From positions 3,782,001-3,846,000 of the forward strand of contig NC_005125.1 in assembly GCF_000011385.1 (NCBI RefSeq): a DNA stretch of 64,000 bases. Direction: 5' to 3'. Positions 8,648-18,616 of this stretch are shown here, one piece after another (positions within the stretch are counted from its first letter, which is position 1; the number at the start of each line of letters is the position of its first letter). The position numbers and the translations under genes are program-made. The notes below the pieces were generated by a model. That model did not search any database. It worked only from the letters and a program-made list of their open reading frames with translations, and was not told the origin of the DNA. The stretch comes from Gloeobacter violaceus PCC 7421. GTDB lineage: Bacteria > Cyanobacteriota > Cyanobacteriia > Gloeobacterales > Gloeobacteraceae.

Positions 8648-10657
8648 TTAACTGAGAACAAATCCGGTGCGGGCCGGGCGGCCGATACCGTAGGTGAGCC
8701 GGTAGCTCCAGGCCAACAGGCGATACCAGAGGCGGGGATTGGTCTTTTCGAGGCGGTGGCGGGCGGAGCGCACCACCTCCGGCAGCCAGCCGCCCAACAC
8801 GGCACTCTGCAGCGAATCGAAGGCAAAGCGGCCGTAAGCCGGAAGCCAGTTGACGAGGGTCTCGGTGCCCACCACGTCCACGGCCCAGGTAAGGATGCGG
8901 GGGTTTTTGAAGGCAGCGCGCAGGGCCAGATTCGTAAACTCGATCCAGCCCAGGCGGTCTTTGAGAAAGGCGTCCACCAGGCCGGGGGGGCTATCGGCCA
9001 GGATATCGAAGTAGATGTTGAGAATAGCGTTGATGCGCTCGGGCGAGAGCCGCCTACCGGTGGGCACCATCATCGCCCGCGAAAAAAGCCAGGTGACGGC
9101 GATGTTGCTCTGGGAGGCGCGCACGCAGTCGAGATCGGCGGCGGCGAGCAAATCGTGCTGCAAGGCCGTGTGCAACAACTCGCACAGCCGGGGCAAATTG
9201 CGCACCAGCGAGCCGAAGCCCGTGAAGACCAAAGGCGACTGCAGCGAGGCGGCATCGCCGATGGTCAGCAACCGGTCGAAGGCCACCCGCCGCTCGTGGG
9301 TCTCCAGGGCGGAGCCCGCCGGGATGTAGCCGAAGGTCGCCTTTTTCAATTCGAGCGCACCGAGATCGCAGCGCTTGTACTCGGGGAGGATCGCAAAGAA
9401 ATCCTCGTAGAGATCGAGCAGGCTGCCGGGGTTGTCGGGGTGGATCTGATGGTAATAAAATAGATAAATCGCCATCTCGTCGCCCTTGCCCGGGAACAGT
9501 TCCCAGATGAGCTGGCGGCCCCGCGAGATGTCGCCGTGGGAGCAGAGCACATCGCCCAGTTTGAGGTCCCACACCCCCGGCTTGAAGCCACTCACCACCG
9601 CCCCCACCGTCGGGCAAACGGAGTCAAAAGCGCGGCCGCCGGTGAGCTGTAGGGCAATCGGCGAAGCCGATCCCATCGCGTCGATGCACAGCCGCCCACC
9701 CAGGCGCAGCCGCTCGCCGGTGCCCAGTTGATGGGCTTCGACGACCAGACCTTCCTCCCAGACGTGGATGCGATCGAACTCGGTGCAGTCGAAAATATCG
9801 CCGCCGTGGGCGCGCACCTGTTCTCCGCACAGGTGCAACAGCTTCTCGGCATCCAGGGCGACGTTGAGGACCGTCGGGGTGTGCAGCAGTTTGCCCTTGG
9901 CCCGGGGCGGCACGTTGCCGTCGTAGAACTTGTTGAGCCCGTCGTAGTACTCGTTGAGGATGAGCCCTTCGACCTGCTCGCGGCCAAACAGTCCCAGTTC
10001 GACGAGCGATTCGAGTTCGCTCCTGGAGATGTTCCACTCGCGGTTCATCCCGCCGAACGGGCCGCGCTCGATCACCGCCACCCGCCAACCGAGGCGGGCC
10101 ATGGCGGCGGCGTGGATGATCCCGAGGGCGGCGCCGCAGTAGATCAGGTCGTAGGTGATGGGCGGCGGATTGGCGGGGCGGCTTTTGAAGATGACCGGTT
10201 CGGGTGCCGCCAGGCGGCCTGCGGCCCCTTCGCGCCAGCGCTTTTCCCACCAGTAGGCTTTTTTGAGGGCGTACTCGCCGTTTTCCATCCGGGTCTCGAA
10301 GTAGTGCACCGTGAGCGGATAGTAAGGGCGCAGCGCCTCGAAAATCGACTGACCCCCCAGGTCGATGGTGGGCAGTTCGGGGTAGGCGAGCGGAAAAGCC
10401 GCCTCCAGCCGCGTCTTGAGATCCGACACCCAGCCTGCCTCGGCGGCGCTTGGCTTATCACTCCACCGAAAGACTTTGAGATAAGTGGTCCGCTGCAGTT
10501 CCCACACAAAGCAGACCCACTCGGCGTCCTCGTAGCTGAGCCGAAAGCCGTCCGGCGTGGGCGAGGGGGTGCCGAAGGCGGGGCGAAAAGTGACCTGCAG
10601 CCACTCGCGCACCTTCGCCGTCGGTGCCGGAACTTCCAGGTAGAGCAGTTGTTCCAT
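8648..10657 (-). CDS. cruA: CruA/CruP-family FAD-dependent lycopene cyclase (putative)
   Basis: A 669-residue flavoprotein. The first ~150 residues are a family-specific extension. Then comes a Rossmann FAD-binding segment (YDLIYCGAALGIIHAAAMARLGW, in halves; the usual GxGxxG is altered to GAALGI), then IERGPFGGMNREWNIS and GDAASLQSPLVFTGFGS, which are marks of the CruA/CruP family. These proteins cyclise lycopene to gamma- or beta-carotene in green sulfur bacteria and cyanobacteria lacking CrtL/CrtY. The length and extension favour CruA over the shorter CruP. Which cyclisation it performs cannot be read from the sequence. It precedes the DUF3386 gene. Confidence 0.7.
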   Translation of the reverse strand: MEQLLYLEVPAPTAKVREWLQVTFRPAFGTPSPTPDGFRLSYEDAEWVCFVWELQRTTYLKVFRWSDKPSAAEAGWVSDLKTRLEAAFPLAYPELPTIDLGGQSIFEALRPYYPLTVHYFETRMENGEYALKKAYWWEKRWREGAAGRLAAPEPVIFKSRPANPPPITYDLIYCGAALGIIHAAAMARLGWRVAVIERGPFGGMNREWNISRSELESLVELGLFGREQVEGLILNEYYDGLNKFYDGNVPPRAKGKLLHTPTVLNVALDAEKLLHLCGEQVRAHGGDIFDCTEFDRIHVWEEGLVVEAHQLGTGERLRLGGRLCIDAMGSASPIALQLTGGRAFDSVCPTVGAVVSGFKPGVWDLKLGDVLCSHGDISRGRQLIWELFPGKGDEMAIYLFYYHQIHPDNPGSLLDLYEDFFAILPEYKRCDLGALELKKATFGYIPAGSALETHERRVAFDRLLTIGDAASLQSPLVFTGFGSLVRNLPRLCELLHTALQHDLLAAADLDCVRASQSNIAVTWLFSRAMMVPTGRRLSPERINAILNIYFDILADSPPGLVDAFLKDRLGWIEFTNLALRAAFKNPRILTWAVDVVGTETLVNWLPAYGRFAFDSLQSAVLGGWLPEVVRSARHRLEKTNPRLWYRLLAWSYRLTYGIGRPARTGFVLS

Positions 10658-11105
10658 CGAGACCGTGCGATTCTCCTGACTTCAGAGTAGTCGCTCCGGG
10701 TCGCCTGCGGCCTGGAAGCCCCATGGATCGGCCGTCGGGCCTGCGCCCACGGACGTTTCGACAGCAATGCATAATTCAAAATGCACAAATCTACAGTCGA
10801 TCAGCACCGAATCGACTACTGTCCTGCCGACGAGCATCCCGCTTGTCGGCGCGAATGATTTTCCAGGGCGGCAAGAGAACGAATGTCCCGGCGGATGTTC
10901 GGTTATTGTCGGCAATCATTTCTCAACAACGGCCATGACCGGCACGGCCCTAGGGCCTCGCGGGCGGTCGCCGCGTCGATCCAAATCGTCAGTCCGCGTT
11001 TTGCAAGCCGAAGCTTGCGGCGCGCCTGCCCGGGTATGACGCTTGGTGCCGACGGGCCGCTCTGTATCCAGACCTCTCGATTCAATCCATCATCGGGTGA
11101 CGAAG
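10658..11105. other. Intergenic region between divergent cyclase and peroxidase genes
   Basis: 448 bases without a convincing gene. It must hold the promoters of both divergent genes. Visible structure: an inverted repeat AGTCGAT / ATCGACT around 10796-10819, and a 10-bp hairpin with one wobble at 10826-10850 (GCCGACGAGC, loop ATCCC, GCTTGTCGGC). No U-run follows on either strand, so these could be regulatory sites or part of an RNA leader. No tRNA or known riboswitch is recognisable. Confidence 0.4.
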
Positions 11106-12728
11106 ATGACCAGTACCCAAGACAGACCCACCTCCGTCCCTCCTTCTGCGAGCCGCCGCGGACCGGAGGTCCGCCGCCACGGCCACGCACCGCGCACCGG
11201 TGAGCAGTACCCACTGGGCGAGTTCGTGCCCTCCGGCAAGTTCGGCCGCATGTTCGCCCGTCTGCGTCCGCTGTTGCCCCCAAACGAGGCGCTCATCGAA
11301 CTGGGCCTGGCCATGGGCGACGTCGAACCGAACACCCCCGAAGGGGACAACCCCGAGGTGCCTGCGGGTTACACCTACCTGGGCCAGTTCATCGACCACG
11401 ACATCACCTTCGACACCACCTCCCTGCAGGAAACGCTCATCGATCCGCAGGCGCTCACCAACTTCCGTTCGCCGATGCTCGATCTCGATTCGGTCTACGG
11501 CTCGGGCCCGGCGGTGCAGCCCTACCTCTACCGTCAACCTCCTGCCGCTACCGACCCGGTCACGAACATCCGCCGCACAGGCCCGGTGGAGGAATTGCTG
11601 GTCGGTTTGACCAACACCCAGCCCGGCGCCGGTGATGCCGACGTACCGGTCTCCCAGCCCAACGACCTGCCGCGCAACGCCGAGGGCACGGCGCTGTTGG
11701 GCGACCAGCGCAACGATGAGAACCTGATCGTCGCCCAGTTGCACGTTGCTTTTTTGAAGGCCCACAACAAGCTCGTCCGCCTCATCCGCAGCGGCGAAAT
11801 TCCCAGCGAGTCGCCCGAGCGCAAGTCCCCCTTCGAGGAGGCCCGCGATTTGCTGATCTGGCACTACCAGTGGATCGTGCTGCACGACTTTCTGCCCCGC
11901 ATTATCGAGCAAGGGCAACTGGATGACGTACTCAAAAACGGCCGCCGCTTTTACCAGTACAAGGATTTTCCGTTTATCCCGGTGGAGTTCTCCGTGGCCG
12001 TCTACCGCCTGGGTCACAGCATGATCCGCTCGGTCTACGACTACAACCGGGTCTTCACCCCGCGGCCGGGTGGGGTGACTCCGGCCACCCTCGATTTGCT
12101 GTTCCGCTTTACGGCCAAGTCGGGTGAGCCGAACGATTTTGCCAACGTACCCGTTCCGAGCGACTGGATCATCGATTGGCGCCGATTCTTTGATCTCGAT
12201 GCCTCTCTGCCCACCAACCCCAGCCGCAAACTCGATCCATTCCTGGTGGAGCCGCTCAGCGTGTTGCCCAACGTCGAGGGGCAGGGCCGCCCGGACGCTT
12301 TTGCCTCCCTCGCCGTGCGCAACCTGCTGCGCGGCAAGATGGTCGGTCTGCCGCCGGGCCAGTCGGTGGCCCTGCGCATGGGCATGGAGCCGCTGAGCCC
12401 GGAGCAAATCGCCCAGGGTCCGGACGGCGCGGTGGCCAAAAAGCACAACCTGCACATCGAATCTCCCCTCTGGTACTACGTCCTCAAGGAGGCCCAGATC
12501 AAGCACGGTGGCCGCCGCCTCGGCCCGGTTGGCAGCCGCATCCTGGCGGAGGTGTTCGTGGGTCTGCTCGAAGGTGACAGCAGTTCCTTCCTCAACCGCT
12601 GCCCCACCTGGAAACCCAAGCGGCCCATCGCCCGCGAGGACGGACGCTTCACCGCCGCCGACTTGATCGCCTTTATGGGGGACGTCAGTCCGATTGACGG
12701 TCTGGCCGATCCTGCCGGCAGAAGCTGA
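11106..12728 (+). CDS. Animal-type haem peroxidase (peroxidase-cyclooxygenase family)
   Basis: 540 residues from ATG 11106, with no signal peptide. The catalytic sites of the superfamily are present: distal Gln94 and His98 in GQFIDHD, the AFLKAHNKLV helix, and proximal haem ligand His304 in YRLGHSMIRS. The acidic stretch LDSVYGSGP after the distal helix is the calcium-loop region. Family members oxidise halides or lipids with peroxide; substrate here is unknown. It stands alone with its own strong terminator. Sequence is bacterial in style and compact, lacking the propeptide of mammalian enzymes. Confidence 0.92.
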   Translation: MTSTQDRPTSVPPSASRRGPEVRRHGHAPRTGEQYPLGEFVPSGKFGRMFARLRPLLPPNEALIELGLAMGDVEPNTPEGDNPEVPAGYTYLGQFIDHDITFDTTSLQETLIDPQALTNFRSPMLDLDSVYGSGPAVQPYLYRQPPAATDPVTNIRRTGPVEELLVGLTNTQPGAGDADVPVSQPNDLPRNAEGTALLGDQRNDENLIVAQLHVAFLKAHNKLVRLIRSGEIPSESPERKSPFEEARDLLIWHYQWIVLHDFLPRIIEQGQLDDVLKNGRRFYQYKDFPFIPVEFSVAVYRLGHSMIRSVYDYNRVFTPRPGGVTPATLDLLFRFTAKSGEPNDFANVPVPSDWIIDWRRFFDLDASLPTNPSRKLDPFLVEPLSVLPNVEGQGRPDAFASLAVRNLLRGKMVGLPPGQSVALRMGMEPLSPEQIAQGPDGAVAKKHNLHIESPLWYYVLKEAQIKHGGRRLGPVGSRILAEVFVGLLEGDSSSFLNRCPTWKPKRPIAREDGRFTAADLIAFMGDVSPIDGLADPAGRS

Positions 12729-12756
12729 TTTCGCGATTTTGTCGTTCTCCCTGCTC

Positions 12757-12793
12757 CCACGGCCGATCCGGTAGGTTGGCCGTGGGTTTCTTG
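12757..12793 (+). terminator. Strong intrinsic terminator of the peroxidase gene
   Basis: CCCACGGCC (12757-12765), a 13-nt loop, GGCCGTGGG (12779-12787), then TTTCTT. A perfect 9-bp GC-rich stem with a T-rich tail, 29 bases after the stop codon. Confidence 0.85.
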
Positions 12794-12850
12794 CCGAAAC
12801 GATTGCTGAAAAATCTAATGAGTAGGAGGACGCAACTATAAGGAGCTGCA

Positions 12851-13075
12851 ATGGAGGCCCATAGTTTTCAAATCATCGTGGTCAAGGACGGATCACTGAG
12901 TGTTGAGGGCTTGCCAATCAAAGCGGGCGATGTCTTGGAAGTAACGATTTCGATTCGGTCTTCGATACCTGCGGGTGAAAATCGCAGTCTTTATCCCTTG
13001 AGGGGTACCTCTTTCTTCTATGAAAATGCCTTCGAGCCCCTTGCTGCCGAAGACTGGGATATTCTGCCAGCTTGA
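12851..13075 (+). CDS. Small orphan antitoxin-like protein
   Basis: 74 residues with a good ribosome site (AAGGAGCTGC before ATG). The pattern is that of short cyanobacterial VapB/antitoxin-like proteins: an N-terminal beta segment with LPIKAGDVLEVTI, then the tail NRSLYPLRG...PLAAEDWDIL. These usually precede a PIN-domain VapC toxin. Here the next gene is a TonB receptor on the opposite strand, ending two bases after this stop, so no toxin partner exists. Either an orphan antitoxin or a regulator of something else. Confidence 0.65.
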   Translation: MEAHSFQIIVVKDGSLSVEGLPIKAGDVLEVTISIRSSIPAGENRSLYPLRGTSFFYENAFEPLAAEDWDILPA

Positions 13076-13076
13076 T

Positions 13077-15302
13077 TCAAAACTCCGTGGCAAGCGAGGC
13101 GAAAATCTGGGCACCGGGGGCGTTGAAGGTTGTGAAAGGCTCGCGATATAGAGCGTCGGTAAGATTGGTCACCCCGATCCCCAGGCGGGTTGCCCCGCTC
13201 AAAGGCACGCCCAGATCAAAATCGAGGACGGTAAACCCGTTGCCTTGACCGGCCGGGGCGGTGGCGAAGTAACTGGGTACGTTGCGCAAGATGGCCTGGG
13301 CGTAGAAGCCGGAGCGCTCCTGAAAGCGCAGCCCGATGCTTGCTGAGGCGGGCACGAGCTGATAGCCCTGGGCAGAGCCGATGCGGGTACCGGTGTCCTG
13401 GTCGTAGGCGGTGACGGTGCCGTAGCTGCCAAATACAGTCAGGCCGTCCACGATTTCCCAGGACGCCTCCGCCTCGTAGCCGTAGCCCTGCACCCGCCGA
13501 ATGTTGGCCGGCAGCAACACCAGCCCGCCGAACTCGGGCAGCGCCTGGGCGACGATTTTGTTATCGAAGTTGCTCAGAAAATAACCGATATCGGCGCGCA
13601 ATCGGCCCTGGCGCACCCTGATGCCGATATCGTAAGTCTCGGAGCGCTCGGTGGTGAGGCCCGGATTGCCGAGGGTGACACCGACGCTTTGGGGTCCGCC
13701 GTACAACTCAAAAAAGTTCGGGTTGCGGATGGCCCGGCCGTAACTGGCGCGTAGCGCATAGCCTGGAGCGAATTCCCAGGTGAGGCCCGCCGCTGGGATG
13801 AGTTCACTCGTCTCGCGCACGTTGCCCGGAAAGCTATCCGGCGGCAACGGGAAGGGGCAAGGCACGCCAGGAGGCAAAAAAGGCAGCGGACAGACCGGGT
13901 TGAGGGCGGTGGCTTGCGCCGCTTGGCGGTAGTTGTCCCAGCGCAGACCGGCGGTGAGGTTGAGCCCCGCAGCAATCGGCACGGCCGCCTGGGCGAAGGG
14001 GGCGATGGAGCGCTGGGAGCCGCTCGGGCGTTGGGGAGTCGAGTCGGCGACGCCGCCGGTCAATTCGGTGTCGTTGTTGGAGTAGCTCTCGTTGTAGGCG
14101 TCGAGCCCCCAGGTGAGCTTGGCGGCTCCCAGGGTGCTCACGAACTGGGCGATGCCGCCCAGGCTGGTGAGAATCGGCCGCTGGTCTTGCAGCGAAGTGG
14201 GGATCAATGCCCCGGGTCCGGCCTCAAGGAAGATGTTGTTGCGGAAGTTGCGCTCGAAGCCGGTGTAGTAGAGCCGCGCCTGAAATTCGCTTCCGAGCAG
14301 ATTTGCGTTGCGGTAGGTGAAGGCGTACTGGTCGCGGTTGCGGTAAGGAAAGGAAAAATCGAACACCGCTCCGCTATCAGAAACGATGGGCAACAGCAGA
14401 TTTTGCGTGCGCGAGGCGAGAAACTCGAATTCCAGCTCGCTTTTGTTGTCGAACTCATAGGTGAGGCGGGCCAGATAGTTCTGAGAATCGAAGCGGTTGC
14501 GCACCTGGGTCTTCCCGGTGGCATCCAGGTAATCCCCGACGTTCTGGCTCGAAAAGCGCGTCAGGTAGCGCAGATTGCCCGCTTTGCCGCTCAGGCCGAT
14601 CCCGGTGCGAAATGTTTCAGAACTGCCGAAGTCGAAGTTGGCGCTGAGGCGCGCGGTCTGCTCGGTAACACCCCGGCGGGTGATGAGGTTGATGACGCCG
14701 TCCACCGCTTCCGTACCGTACAGCACCGAGGCCGCCCCCCGGATCACCTCGATGCGCTCGATTTGATCGACCGGAAAATCAAGCAGATAGTCTTCGGTGC
14801 CGTTGGTATTGTTGCGGCGGATGCCGTCCACCAAGATGAGCAGCCCCGACTGGGAGCCGCGCCCCCCCAGACCGCCCCGCAGGCGCGGCTGGCTGATGAA
14901 GCGGCCCCCCGTAAACGACTGGCTGAAGTTGGGGACGGTATTGAGCAAGTCCGCGATGGTCGTGGCCCGCGCCCGCCGCCGGTCGATTTCTTCTTTGGGG
15001 ATCACGGTGATGGCAAGCGGCGTACTCAGATCGCTCTGGGTGCGGCGGTTGGCCGTCACGTTCACATCTTCCAGGACAAAGTTCGAGACCGGTTCTGCAG
15101 GAGTACTCCCAGGTGCCGGAGCTTTGGAGGGAGGCTCCGGGAGCGGCTGCTGGGTAAGCAACCCCGCTTCGGTGGCCGGCCGCTCAAGCTCGGCCAGGTG
15201 CGGTACTTCAGCAGCCGGGGCAACTGGGACACAAACAAGGCACCAGGCGAACGCAGCCGCGTTCCACCGTCCCGCAAAGTGCGGGCGGAATAAACCATGC
15301 AT
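13077..15302 (-). CDS. TonB-dependent outer-membrane receptor
   Basis: 741 residues: signal peptide (to about residue 30, ...VPVAPAAEV), a proline-rich linker, a TonB-box-like segment (VLEDVNVTANR), the plug domain (TPLAITVIPKEEI, IERIEVIRGAASVLYGTEAVDGVIN in parts), then a 22-strand barrel ending in the aromatic-terminated strand IFASLATEF. It imports a chelated metal or similar substrate using TonB energy. The gene follows the ABC ATPase by eight bases, so they form an operon, but neither a binding protein nor a permease gene is present. Substrate unknown; iron or cobalamin types are the usual options. Confidence 0.93.
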   Translation of the reverse strand: MHGLFRPHFAGRWNAAAFAWCLVCVPVAPAAEVPHLAELERPATEAGLLTQQPLPEPPSKAPAPGSTPAEPVSNFVLEDVNVTANRRTQSDLSTPLAITVIPKEEIDRRRARATTIADLLNTVPNFSQSFTGGRFISQPRLRGGLGGRGSQSGLLILVDGIRRNNTNGTEDYLLDFPVDQIERIEVIRGAASVLYGTEAVDGVINLITRRGVTEQTARLSANFDFGSSETFRTGIGLSGKAGNLRYLTRFSSQNVGDYLDATGKTQVRNRFDSQNYLARLTYEFDNKSELEFEFLASRTQNLLLPIVSDSGAVFDFSFPYRNRDQYAFTYRNANLLGSEFQARLYYTGFERNFRNNIFLEAGPGALIPTSLQDQRPILTSLGGIAQFVSTLGAAKLTWGLDAYNESYSNNDTELTGGVADSTPQRPSGSQRSIAPFAQAAVPIAAGLNLTAGLRWDNYRQAAQATALNPVCPLPFLPPGVPCPFPLPPDSFPGNVRETSELIPAAGLTWEFAPGYALRASYGRAIRNPNFFELYGGPQSVGVTLGNPGLTTERSETYDIGIRVRQGRLRADIGYFLSNFDNKIVAQALPEFGGLVLLPANIRRVQGYGYEAEASWEIVDGLTVFGSYGTVTAYDQDTGTRIGSAQGYQLVPASASIGLRFQERSGFYAQAILRNVPSYFATAPAGQGNGFTVLDFDLGVPLSGATRLGIGVTNLTDALYREPFTTFNAPGAQIFASLATEF

Positions 15303-15310
15303 GGGCGCAA

Positions 15311-16090
15311 TTACTCCGAAAGAATCCGAATAGGAAAGACCTGCAGGCCGAAGGGCGTCTCGAACCGATAGAACTCGACCCCCATCGCCCGCTCCAACAG
15401 CGGTGCTGCGAGCACCTGTCCGGGAGTGCCGCCGGCCACCGGCCGGCCGTCACTGAGCAGCAGCAGACGCTCACAAAAGCGCGCCGCCAGATTGAGATCA
15501 TCAAAGACGGTCACGACCGCCAGATTCTCGGTGCGCTTGAGATCGGCGAGCAACTCCAACAGCGCCAGTTGCTCGCGCGCATCGAGGGCGATGGTCGGAT
15601 CGTCGAGCAGCAGCACCCGCGGACTTTGCAGCAGGGCCAGGGCCAAAAAAAGCCGCTGGCGGGCAGCGCCAAGCAGCGGCTCGGCCAACCGGTCGGCCAG
15701 ATCACCCACCCCGGCGCGCGCCAGCGCCCAATCCACCGCTTTGCGATCTTCGGCCCCCAACCGGCAGCCGCGCGAACCGGCCCGCGCCAGCGCCGCCGTC
15801 TCCCACACCGTGAGGCCCGTGGGTGCCAGGCCGCAGGGAATCAGCCCGAGCGCCTGGGCGGCCTCCAAAATGCCGCCCGACTGCAACAGCCGGCCATCCA
15901 GGCGCACCACCCCGCCGAAGGGGGCCAACAGCCGGGCCAGCAACCGCAACATCGTCGATTTGCCCGCCCCGCTTGCCCCAATCAGTCCCAGCCATTCCCC
16001 CGGCAGGACGTGCAGGTGCACATTGCCGCCGTCTGCCATCTGCAAGGGTGCCTGTGCAAGCGTTTCCATCACTTGAGGTGCTTCGGCCAT
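15311..16090 (-). CDS. FecE/FhuC-like ABC ATPase with degenerate catalytic motifs
   Basis: 259 residues. Walker A is intact (GASGAGKST, 38-46) and the aspartate of Walker B is present. However, the catalytic Glu is Asp164 (LLLDDP), the signature LSGGE/Q is LLGAA (139-143), the Q-loop glutamine is missing (LIPCGL, around 86), and the H-loop histidine is Asp197 (VTVFDDLN versus VTVLHDLN). Nucleotide binding is plausible, normal hydrolysis is doubtful. It is directly coupled to a tiny upstream reading frame (stop TAG abuts this ATG) and to the TonB receptor downstream. No permease lies nearby, so it may borrow one or play a regulatory role (inference). Confidence 0.85.
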   Translation of the reverse strand: MAEAPQVMETLAQAPLQMADGGNVHLHVLPGEWLGLIGASGAGKSTMLRLLARLLAPFGGVVRLDGRLLQSGGILEAAQALGLIPCGLAPTGLTVWETAALARAGSRGCRLGAEDRKAVDWALARAGVGDLADRLAEPLLGAARQRLFLALALLQSPRVLLLDDPTIALDAREQLALLELLADLKRTENLAVVTVFDDLNLAARFCERLLLLSDGRPVAGGTPGQVLAAPLLERAMGVEFYRFETPFGLQVFPIRILSE

Positions 16091-16195
16091 CTATTGAGAA
16101 ACTTCACTAACAGAACTGGAGACGAGACCCACGGGCATGGGAAAACCCAAAGCAATTGCCCCCGCAACGACCAACCCTATGGACAGGCTGGCCAC
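16091..16195 (-). CDS. Possible 34-residue hydrophobic peptide upstream of the ABC ATPase
   Basis: A GTG-started frame (16195) encoding a 34-residue peptide that is almost entirely one hydrophobic segment ([21 protein letters not shown]) with a short Ser-rich tail. Its stop codon directly abuts the start of the ATPase gene, which suggests translational coupling. A promoter-like sequence lies 50 bases upstream. No clear Shine-Dalgarno is seen, and the frame is open further upstream, opposite the start of trmFO. It could equally be only a leader. Confidence 0.35.
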   Translation of the reverse strand: MASLSIGLVVAGAIALGFPMPVGLVSSSVSEVSQ

Positions 16196-16244
16196 CGCCG
16201 CTTTGCCCGCCCGGAAGGCTGCTGCGAAAGCCGCCTTAATGGTC

Positions 16245-16273
16245 AGACTAAGTTTATTGATAGTCTTTGTCAA
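16245..16273 (-). promoter_or_regulatory. Promoter with inverted repeat for the ATPase-TonB receptor operon
   Basis: On the minus strand: TTGACA (16273-16268), 17-bp spacer, TAGTCT (16250-16245). The inverted repeat AGACTA-N10-TAGTCT (16245-16266) has one arm as the -10 box and the other just inside the -35 box. That geometry fits a repressor site, for example a metal-responsive one, but the repressor is unknown. Confidence 0.5.
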
Positions 16274-16361
16274 CAACTCCGGGAAAATTGTCGCGGCGGC
16301 CGGTTTGCGGCTATGGGCGGCGGGGGGATGGCACACTGGAGTGGTCGTCGAAACGTTGGCC

Positions 16362-17710
<1,349 letters not shown>

Positions 17711-17711
<1 letters not shown>

Positions 17712-18352
17712 TGTTCACCGGCATCGTCGAGGAGACGGGCACTCTGCTGGCTCTGGGCAGTGAAGAAATCGCCGTTCGGGCTGCGAAAGTGCTCAAAGAC
17801 GTGGCCCTGGGCGACAGCATTTCCGTGGACGGTATTTGTCTTACCGTCGTGCGCTTCGACCGCGACAGTTTCACCGCCGGTCTGTCGCAGGAGACGCTCG
17901 ATCGCACGACGCTGATTGGCCGCATCCCGGGCGACGCGGTCAACCTCGAAAGTGCGCTGCGCGCCGGGGGCAAGCTGGGCGGCCACATCGTCACCGGCCA
18001 CATCGACGGCGTCGGCCGCTGTGTGGCGGTTCATCCCGCCGGCCTTTCCTGGGAGATCGACTTCGAGGCGCCGCCGGCGGTGGCCCGCTACATCGTCGAA
18101 AAAGGCAGCATCGCCATCGACGGCATCAGCCTGACGGTGGCCGCCTGCAACACTGCTGGCGATTGGTTCCGGGTAGCGATTATCCCCCACAGCTTTGCCG
18201 AAACAACCTTGGGTGCAATCAAACCCGGTGACCCAGTCAACCTGGAGGCGGATCTCATCGGCAAGTACGTCGAGAAGCTTCTGGGCGGCAGTAAACGTGA
18301 CAGCCAGGAAAACCTGACCCCTGCCTTCCTGGCCGAGCACGGTTTTCTATAA
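17711..18352 (+). CDS. ribE: Riboflavin synthase alpha chain
   Basis: 213 residues with two internally similar lumazine-binding halves: MFTGIVEETGTL at the N-terminus and GGHIVTGHIDGVG at the start of the second half, ending VNLEADLIGKYVEKLL. It dismutates 6,7-dimethyl-8-ribityllumazine to riboflavin. It starts on the stop codon of trmFO. TrmFO needs FAD, so the coupling is biologically sensible. No FMN riboswitch is seen upstream of the pair. Confidence 0.95.
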
Positions 18353-18430
18353 GTGCAAGCCGTTCTTGAATTGATCCGATCGGTGGTCTTGCAGAGGTTT
18401 AGACTGAAGGCATCCAGAAAGAACAAGCCT

Positions 18431-18541
18431 GTGACTCAGAATATTGAAGCGACGTTCGACGGAACGGTGTTGCACCCCGAAAAACCACTGCAACTCCAGG
18501 CCAACACCCGAGTCGGTCAGACTTCAACAGGAAATACGTAA
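18431..18541 (+). pseudogene. Truncated DUF104 (AF2212-like) antitoxin
   Basis: From GTG 18431 the product begins TQNIEATFDGTVLHPEKPLQ and continues to ANTRV, the first ~30 residues of DUF104 antitoxins. After NTRV the family continues with two strands and a helix, but here the frame runs into unrelated residues and stops at 18541. About half the protein is missing and no toxin gene follows. A decayed toxin-antitoxin remnant. Confidence 0.6.
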
Positions 18542-18616
18542 CCATTTCGCTGATTGCTGTGCCTACTGTCAAACAGCAGAAATGCTCACAAAACCCAATC
18601 ACTCAAGAATTTGCTT

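Noticed and set aside
7913-9463. 516-codon plus-strand frame opposite DUF3386 and the lycopene cyclase gene
   Set aside because: Antisense shadow of strongly supported genes; no domain, no ribosome site.
11082-12851. 589-codon minus-strand frame opposite the peroxidase gene
   Set aside because: Shadow of the peroxidase, whose catalytic residues are clear on the plus strand.
13914-15293. 459-codon plus-strand frame opposite the TonB receptor
   Set aside because: Shadow frame; composition is low-complexity and no family is recognisable.
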